A model generated the notes under the pieces. The model had not been told where the DNA came from and searched no databases. It worked only from the letters and a program-made list of their open reading frames with translations. Shown here piece by piece: positions 18,493 to 23,174 of a DNA stretch of 23,174 nucleotides (position 1 is its first letter; every line of letters starts with the position of its first letter). Position numbers and translations under genes: made by a program. The stretch is from contig JAAMXY010001731.1 of NCBI GenBank assembly GCA_019677205.1, positions 1-23,174 on the forward strand, in the 5' to 3' direction. The stretch is from Pinguiococcus pyrenoidosus (taxonomy: Eukaryota > Sar > Pinguiophyceae > Pinguiochrysidales > Pinguiochrysidaceae).

Positions 18493-18796
18493 GGGGGGGG
18501 AGGGAAGATGGGAGGATGGGAGGGGTCCGGCAGGGGAGAAGCAAGAAGCGCAGTCATGGGTGAATCAGGAGAAGCATGAAACAAGCAAGACCAACACCAC
18601 AAATATGCTTAGGAAGCGAAAGGAAGGGTCATAGGCCGTGCAAGTAGCTCGTTCCCTCGTGGTCCACTTTGCATCCACCTGCGGGATTCCCGTCTTTCCT
18701 GAGCGATTCTATGGGCGCCTCCCCTCCAGCCTTGCAAGCCATGCGGGCTTGAGCTGCTCCGTGCATTGCCAAGGGCCGACTCCAGACCTCGGCACG
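18493..18796. other. Convergent intergenic region with G-run cluster
   Basis: A 304-nt stretch between the SPFH and PMS2 stops. Several runs of three or more G on the plus strand occur at 18493-18536, beginning right after the SPFH stop. No gene is seen in the remainder. Confidence 0.6.
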
Positions 18797-21700
18797 TCAC
18801 CTGCCCGTGAAAATCTTGGATCGCTCCTGTCGGCGAGTCTCGACCTGCTCCAGGTTGACGAGATGCCGCAGAGTCGGCCGGCCATGCGGGCAGTTCCAAG
18901 GCTGTTCTACCGAGGCCATCTGCGACACAACGCGCTTCTGCTCGGTCGCGTCCAGGGCCGTGCCGATCATGACACTCTTCCGGCACGCACGACTGGCAAG
19001 CATGCGCTGCATCTTGGGCAGCCGGAGGCCCACGCGGAAGAGATCTTTGGCAAGCCACGTGGACTGCGACGTGCGCAGGCTCTCCAGCTCGTTCTCGCTG
19101 GCCGAGCCCTCCGCATGGTACGGCCCATATCCGTCTGCCTGAGCCTCGAGGATCAAATTGGCCAGGTCCCGGACGTCGCCCGCGCCGAAGGTCACATTCT
19201 TGGAGACAGGAAGGCCCACGCAAGCCAGGCGCTGTCCAGCTGGAAACGCTTCCTCCGCCTCAAATGCTGCGTCTTCGCCTGCGGTTGCGTCGGGGTCCGT
19301 ATCGCCTTCAGCGTTGCTAGCTGTGTTTGCGTCGGCAACAAGATCCACAATTGCGTTTGCACTTGCGTTTGCGTTTGCGTTTGCATGCGCGTCTCCGTCG
19401 GCAGGTGCATCGGTCTGCGGCTGACTCATGCTCATGCCATGATTGATGCTCACCGGCTGGGAGCCCTTGCGGCGTCGCGTCCGAATGCGAAAGCCGAATC
19501 GTTCGAAAATGGGCAGGTTGTCCAGCACGACCTCTTCCTCCGCCGGCGACAGCTCCATGGGAATGCCATCCCCGAGCAGCGGCTGCGTCCGCAGCTTCGT
19601 CGAGTTGCAGAGCTTCTCGAAGTTCGCCTTCTCGTCGCAGGCGTGCTGATCTAAGATGAAGAGGTCCTGCCCAAGGCGTCCCAGAATGAATCCGAGATTG
19701 AATTGCCCAATGATCGCCATCTCGTCGAAATGCTTCCTCGACAAGTTCCGGCGCAGAGCCGCCTCGGCCGCGCTTTCGTCGGTTTCCTCAACGCCGCCAC
19801 CGGAGAAGTTGGAGCCCGGCGCTCCTGTTCCGGAGCCCCCCCGGCCTGTTCTCCTGCGCTTTCTCCGCAGAAGCTCCTCGATCGATCCGCGAATCGTGTA
19901 GCGTCGCCGCGCAGGGTTGCGGCGCATCTCTTCCTGAACATGTGCGGGCGATGGAGATTCCTGCGACGCCCGCTCCACTCGACCGTCGGTTGTGTCCATC
20001 ATCTCGTCGGCAGCGTCCGGGTCCAATCCTTCGGCTGCTCGCTCAGCCACCACACCTTCCGCGGTGGTGAGGTCGTGGCTAGCTGGTTGCGTGGCTCCAC
20101 TGACGCTGAGGACAGACCGCTCGTCCTCGGCCGCCCCGGTCTCCGCTTCTTTCGAGGAGGCCCGCGGCAGATCGGCTTCCCCCACGGCTCGCGCATGCTC
20201 TTGCGACCCTTCCGTCACCGTCTCTTGAGTGCCTTCCGCGTCCTGAACTTGCGTATCCTGCGACGACCGGCTGCCTGGCGAGCCGATGCCTGCTCCACGG
20301 CTCCGACTGGTGGTTGCAGTCGCACCAGATGCCCGATTGTGGCGAAGAGCATCAGCAAAATCCGGTCCAGGCGCAGCGCCCATCTCCTTCTCTGTATCAC
20401 CGTCGTCACCGTCATCGTCGCTTAAGACTATGACTCTCCTGCGACGCCTCGATGTCTCTTCGACTCGATCGCCCGCACCGTTTGGCCAATCGCTCGTGTG
20501 CTGCTCCTCTTCCTCTTCCTCTTCCCCTCTTCCTACAACTGGAGCCTCCACCACTTCATCACCAGCATCTCCAACATCATCACCATGCATCACATCACCA
20601 CCGTCACCATCACCATCACCATCACCATCACCATCATCGTCGTCAGTATCGCCACGGAACTCAACATCATCGCTTCCATCAGCTTCCAGCGGCCGTTCTG
20701 AGGTAACTGCATCGTTCCGAAAGCGAGCGAAAGCGCTGGCCGGGGATCCAATGAAACTCCCGCTGCCGTGCGGCCCTCGCCGCCTCGTGCCGTCTCGCTC
20801 CCCCTGGTTCGTCTCCCGCAGAACCACGGCCCCTCGCTTTCGGTCGTGATTTCGATCTCGATGCTTGTCCGACGCGGCCGGCGGGGATGGCTCACCGGCA
20901 GACGCACCGTGTTTGAAGGCGCTCAACGTCAGTTGCCGCTTGCCCGGCGCCGTCCCAGCTGCGCTCGTCGGTGATGCATCCCTCATCTTGCCACCTTGCA
21001 CATCACCATTGCCAACACCGCCTACACCGTCTCCATCATCATGCAAGGCGAATCGCTCCAGTCCACGTTCGGGGCTCCTCGCCCGTGTGGCAGTGGCGTC
21101 GGCGGCGTCGGCGGCGTCGGCGGCGTCCGCGGCGTCCTTTACAAGTGTTGTGGCGCCGGCCGCGTGCTCGCTCGTGCTGTGGCTACCCTTCGCGAAGTTC
21201 TCCAGCTCGACCAGTGCCGCACTCGGACGCGCGGCTTCGGACGACGTGGACCTGAGGACCTTGCGCGCGGTGCTCTCGCAGGTGCTCCGGTCCGTCACAT
21301 CCCTCTCCTCGTCGGTCGCTGAGCTCGGGCGCACCTGCCCTCCAACCGCCGGGCCAAGAGGTGGCGCCTGAGCTTGCGACGGGGGCTGCTGGGAAGGGCG
21401 CAGCTCCAGCTGCAGCTGCGTCTCCATGCACGCGTTGCTCTCAAACTGGCTCCTCGTCGGCTCCCACAGTCGCAGCAGGTGAGCCGACAGGCTGGCGATG
21501 AGCGCGCCCTCGCGGACAATGCAGGCTTCTCGCTTGTCCGGGCTGAGGTTCACGTCCACGAGGTGCGAAGGCAGCGAAAGGAGCAACACGCAGGCGGGCC
21601 TGGACTTGGCCTCGACGCTGCGCCAGGCCTCGTTCAGGGCCTTGGTGAAGCGCGGCAGGTCGACGGGGCGACCATTCAAAAAGAAAAGCTGCCGCTCGCT

Positions 21701-22885
21701 GTCGGAGCTTCGGCCCTGCCGCAACCCGCACTTTGAGACGAAGCCTCGAATCGTGCTTGCGGGCGCTTCCTCTGCGCGGTCCCCACGTTCTTCTGCGCGG
21801 TCCCCACGTTCCTCTGCGTGGTCCCGGCGTCCTTCTGCGCGGTCCCCGCCTTCGCCCACTCGGACCGGTTGCTTGGTTTCTGCCGCTTCCACCGGCTTGC
21901 AGGACCCTTGCGCCGACTCCCCGGCTTGGTTGGGTTGATCGGGTTGGAAGGCGAAGGCTGCCGCGAGATCCAGCGATGGGCTGGACCCACCGGTTTCGCC
22001 CTCCGTCAGCTCCTCCGCGCTCTCCTGCGCGGTGTCCTCGGCCGTCTCTCCCTCGGTAGTCCCTTGGCCCATCTCCTGCTGCTGATGCCGGGGTGGCGCC
22101 GACGGCGCCTTGCGGGCCTCGCCGTCGGCGGCATCGTGGTACACGCCCGACAGGTCGACGTCCACGGGCTGCAGGGTCTGCAGGAAGCGCGCGCCGAAGA
22201 CCGCCGAGATGTTCTTGGCCAAATCGCGTCCACCCGTGGTGTTGAGCACGCTCTGGCGCTGAAACTCGGCCTTGGCGCCTCTCTTGGGCTTGAGGTTGAC
22301 CACGGACAGCCGCACATGCGTCGCCACGAGCGCGTAGGCCTGCAGGCTGCGCAGCAGCTTGTGGTACTGCGCCTTGGCCTTCCGCTGCAGCTCCGCCCGG
22401 CGAGGCGGCAGCGTCGAGAACAGCTTCTCCAGGTTCACCGTGGTGCCGACGCCTCTCGCGGCCCTCTCCCGAGACGCCAGGCGCCCGGTGCGGTCGTACC
22501 GCAGGCGTGTGGCCATGTCATCATCCTGGCGCCTCGTCACCACCTCCAGGCCGCCGCTCAGCTCGCACACGGATGCCAGCGCCTCCCCGCGGAAGCCGAG
22601 GCCGCTCTTCGCGGCGCTGGCCAGCGACTCGAAGGCGCCGCCGCGGAGCTTGGAAGTGGCGCCGCGGCGGCACAGCAGCTCAAAGTTGGCCTCGGAGATG
22701 CCCTTGCCGTCGTCCGCCACGCGGATGCCGTCCAGGCCATTATTCACGAGGCGCACCTCGATCTTCTTGGCGCCGGCGTCCAGTGCGTTCTCCAGCAGCT
22801 CTTTCACGCAGACGCTCAGGTCCACGATGACCTGCGCGGCGCACAGGCGGTCTCGGTCCTGCTCGCCAAGGCGGTGGAGCGCCAT
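18797..22885 (-). CDS. PMS2: PMS2-type MutL mismatch-repair endonuclease
   Basis: A single-exon frame of 1,362 aa from the ATG at 22885. The N-terminal GHKL ATPase has ENALDAGA (32-39), DDGKGI (58-63), ATSKL (76-80) and GFRGEAL (97-103), followed by [17 protein letters not shown] and [11 protein letters not shown] as in PMS2/yeast Pms1. The C-terminal domain keeps the metal-dependent nicking motif DQHA(X)2E(X)4E at 1079-1090, ACRKSVMIG, and CPHGRPT from 1332. With MLH1 it would form MutL-alpha, which nicks the new strand after MutS recognition, in the nucleus. The linker is very long and built from simple repeats, including a 21-nt unit (RAEERGD), an Asp-Ala-Ala run and a Asp-Gly run; an Ala-Asn run lies inside the endonuclease domain (~1165-1180). 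The protein is about 500 residues longer than the human one (862 aa). An in-frame ATG at 23035 would add 50 residues; homology starts at 22885. Confidence 0.96.
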   Translation of the reverse strand: MALHRLGEQDRDRLCAAQVIVDLSVCVKELLENALDAGAKKIEVRLVNNGLDGIRVADDGKGISEANFELLCRRGATSKLRGGAFESLASAAKSGLGFRGEALASVCELSGGLEVVTRRQDDDMATRLRYDRTGRLASRERAARGVGTTVNLEKLFSTLPPRRAELQRKAKAQYHKLLRSLQAYALVATHVRLSVVNLKPKRGAKAEFQRQSVLNTTGGRDLAKNISAVFGARFLQTLQPVDVDLSGVYHDAADGEARKAPSAPPRHQQQEMGQGTTEGETAEDTAQESAEELTEGETGGSSPSLDLAAAFAFQPDQPNQAGESAQGSCKPVEAAETKQPVRVGEGGDRAEGRRDHAEERGDRAEERGDRAEEAPASTIRGFVSKCGLRQGRSSDSERQLFFLNGRPVDLPRFTKALNEAWRSVEAKSRPACVLLLSLPSHLVDVNLSPDKREACIVREGALIASLSAHLLRLWEPTRSQFESNACMETQLQLELRPSQQPPSQAQAPPLGPAVGGQVRPSSATDEERDVTDRSTCESTARKVLRSTSSEAARPSAALVELENFAKGSHSTSEHAAGATTLVKDAADAADAADAADATATRARSPERGLERFALHDDGDGVGGVGNGDVQGGKMRDASPTSAAGTAPGKRQLTLSAFKHGASAGEPSPPAASDKHRDRNHDRKRGAVVLRETNQGERDGTRRRGPHGSGSFIGSPASAFARFRNDAVTSERPLEADGSDDVEFRGDTDDDDGDGDGDGDGDGGDVMHGDDVGDAGDEVVEAPVVGRGEEEEEEEQHTSDWPNGAGDRVEETSRRRRRVIVLSDDDGDDGDTEKEMGAAPGPDFADALRHNRASGATATTSRSRGAGIGSPGSRSSQDTQVQDAEGTQETVTEGSQEHARAVGEADLPRASSKEAETGAAEDERSVLSVSGATQPASHDLTTAEGVVAERAAEGLDPDAADEMMDTTDGRVERASQESPSPAHVQEEMRRNPARRRYTIRGSIEELLRRKRRRTGRGGSGTGAPGSNFSGGGVEETDESAAEAALRRNLSRKHFDEMAIIGQFNLGFILGRLGQDLFILDQHACDEKANFEKLCNSTKLRTQPLLGDGIPMELSPAEEEVVLDNLPIFERFGFRIRTRRRKGSQPVSINHGMSMSQPQTDAPADGDAHANANANASANAIVDLVADANTASNAEGDTDPDATAGEDAAFEAEEAFPAGQRLACVGLPVSKNVTFGAGDVRDLANLILEAQADGYGPYHAEGSASENELESLRTSQSTWLAKDLFRVGLRLPKMQRMLASRACRKSVMIGTALDATEQKRVVSQMASVEQPWNCPHGRPTLRHLVNLEQVETRRQERSKIFTGR
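19351..19386 (-). repeat. GCAAAC-type hexamer repeat in the PMS2 endonuclease domain
   Basis: On the plus strand TTGCGT-type hexamers repeat about six times with one variant. In the gene they encode alternating Ala and Asn. Confidence 0.85.
20602..20645 (-). repeat. CACCAT hexamer repeat in the PMS2 linker
   Basis: Plus-strand CACCAT units repeat at least four times here, encoding Asp-Gly pairs in the linker of the MutL protein. Confidence 0.85.
21768..21850 (-). repeat. 21-nt tandem repeat in the PMS2 linker
   Basis: About four imperfect 21-nt units encode seven-residue repeats of the form RAEERGD, a charged linker. Confidence 0.8.
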
Positions 22886-23174
22886 GCCTCGTTCGCGTCT
22901 CCTCAGAGGAAGAGCGCCGAGGTCCCATGCTGCGCGCAGGGGCACGGAGGGGGCTTTCCCGCCATTTTTGCGATTTGATTTCGGGACGAATTTGAAGAGG
23001 CAAGACGGTGACAGAGCACGGAAATGGGCTGGCAAGCGGCGCGGCCTTGGCCGGGAAAGCGGGGCGCGCGTACCGCGGGTCTTTGGGTTTGGGTTTGGGT
23101 TTGGCTTTGGGGGGAGAACGGAGGAGCAGGGTGTGGACTGGCAGAAGCGTGGCGGCGGTGGCGACAGGCGCTTC
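22886..23174. promoter_or_regulatory. Upstream region of the PMS2-like gene
   Basis: The remaining 289 nt of the window. Three TTTGGG hexamers occur at about 23081-23098. An in-frame ATG at 23035 would give a basic, Arg-rich 50-residue extension to the MutL protein. The region presumably holds its 5' UTR and promoter. Confidence 0.45.

Noticed and set aside
22886-23035. 50-residue N-terminal extension of the PMS2-like protein
   Set aside because: Family homology starts at the ATG at 22885; the extension is basic and has no known motif. It could be an organelle leader, but nothing supports that.
23076-23108. Telomere-like TTTGGG repeats at the window end
   Set aside because: Only about three hexamers followed by unique GC-rich sequence; the unit is not a telomere repeat I know, and the PMS2-like gene lies within 200 nt.

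Overview
This window is nuclear DNA of a GC-rich, gene-dense, single-celled eukaryote, probably an alga or other protist. Genes are interrupted by short GT-AG introns (66-264 nt), and the proteins are eukaryote-specific: CCDC22 of the Commander/CCC complex, a WDR82/Swd2-type propeller, proteasome subunit beta-6, a PMS2-type MutL and an SPFH protein. DUF4116 repeats are, from memory, common in algae and other protists. I cannot name the lineage. No rRNA, tRNA, CRISPR array, transposon or virus gene was recognised.

Layout: ten protein genes. (1) 77-1614 minus, four-exon polytopic membrane protein with an internal duplication. (2) 2197-4147 minus, CCDC22, three exons. (3) 4505-6005 plus, WDR82/Swd2-like, two exons, divergent from CCDC22. 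(4) 6818-7848 plus, a second orphan polytopic membrane protein, two exons. (5) 8304-9407 minus, about ten DUF4116-type 25-residue repeats. (6) 9804-10691 minus, proteasome beta-6 with an N-terminus that looks like a secretory signal peptide. (7) 11132-11527 plus, small two-helix membrane protein. (8) 12071-15706 minus, large signal-peptide protein joining a Cys-containing luminal-looking module to a chalcone-isomerase-fold domain. (9) 16856-18492 plus, SPFH/band-7 protein, five exons. (10) 18797-22885 minus, single-exon PMS2-type MutL endonuclease with long low-complexity insertions.

The genes do not form an operon or one pathway. They are mostly housekeeping genes (mismatch repair, proteasome, endosomal recycling, chromatin/RNA polymerase II complexes) with lineage-specific membrane proteins between them. 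The main points for a second look are the signal peptide on the proteasome subunit, the chalcone-isomerase fusion, the duplicated membrane-protein family, a 170-nt AT-rich island (about 17% GC) next to the proteasome gene, and microsatellites that have expanded inside coding exons (WDR82 tail, PMS2 linker and endonuclease domain). Exon boundaries were set by hand from GT-AG sites, phase and protein continuity; no transcript data were available.
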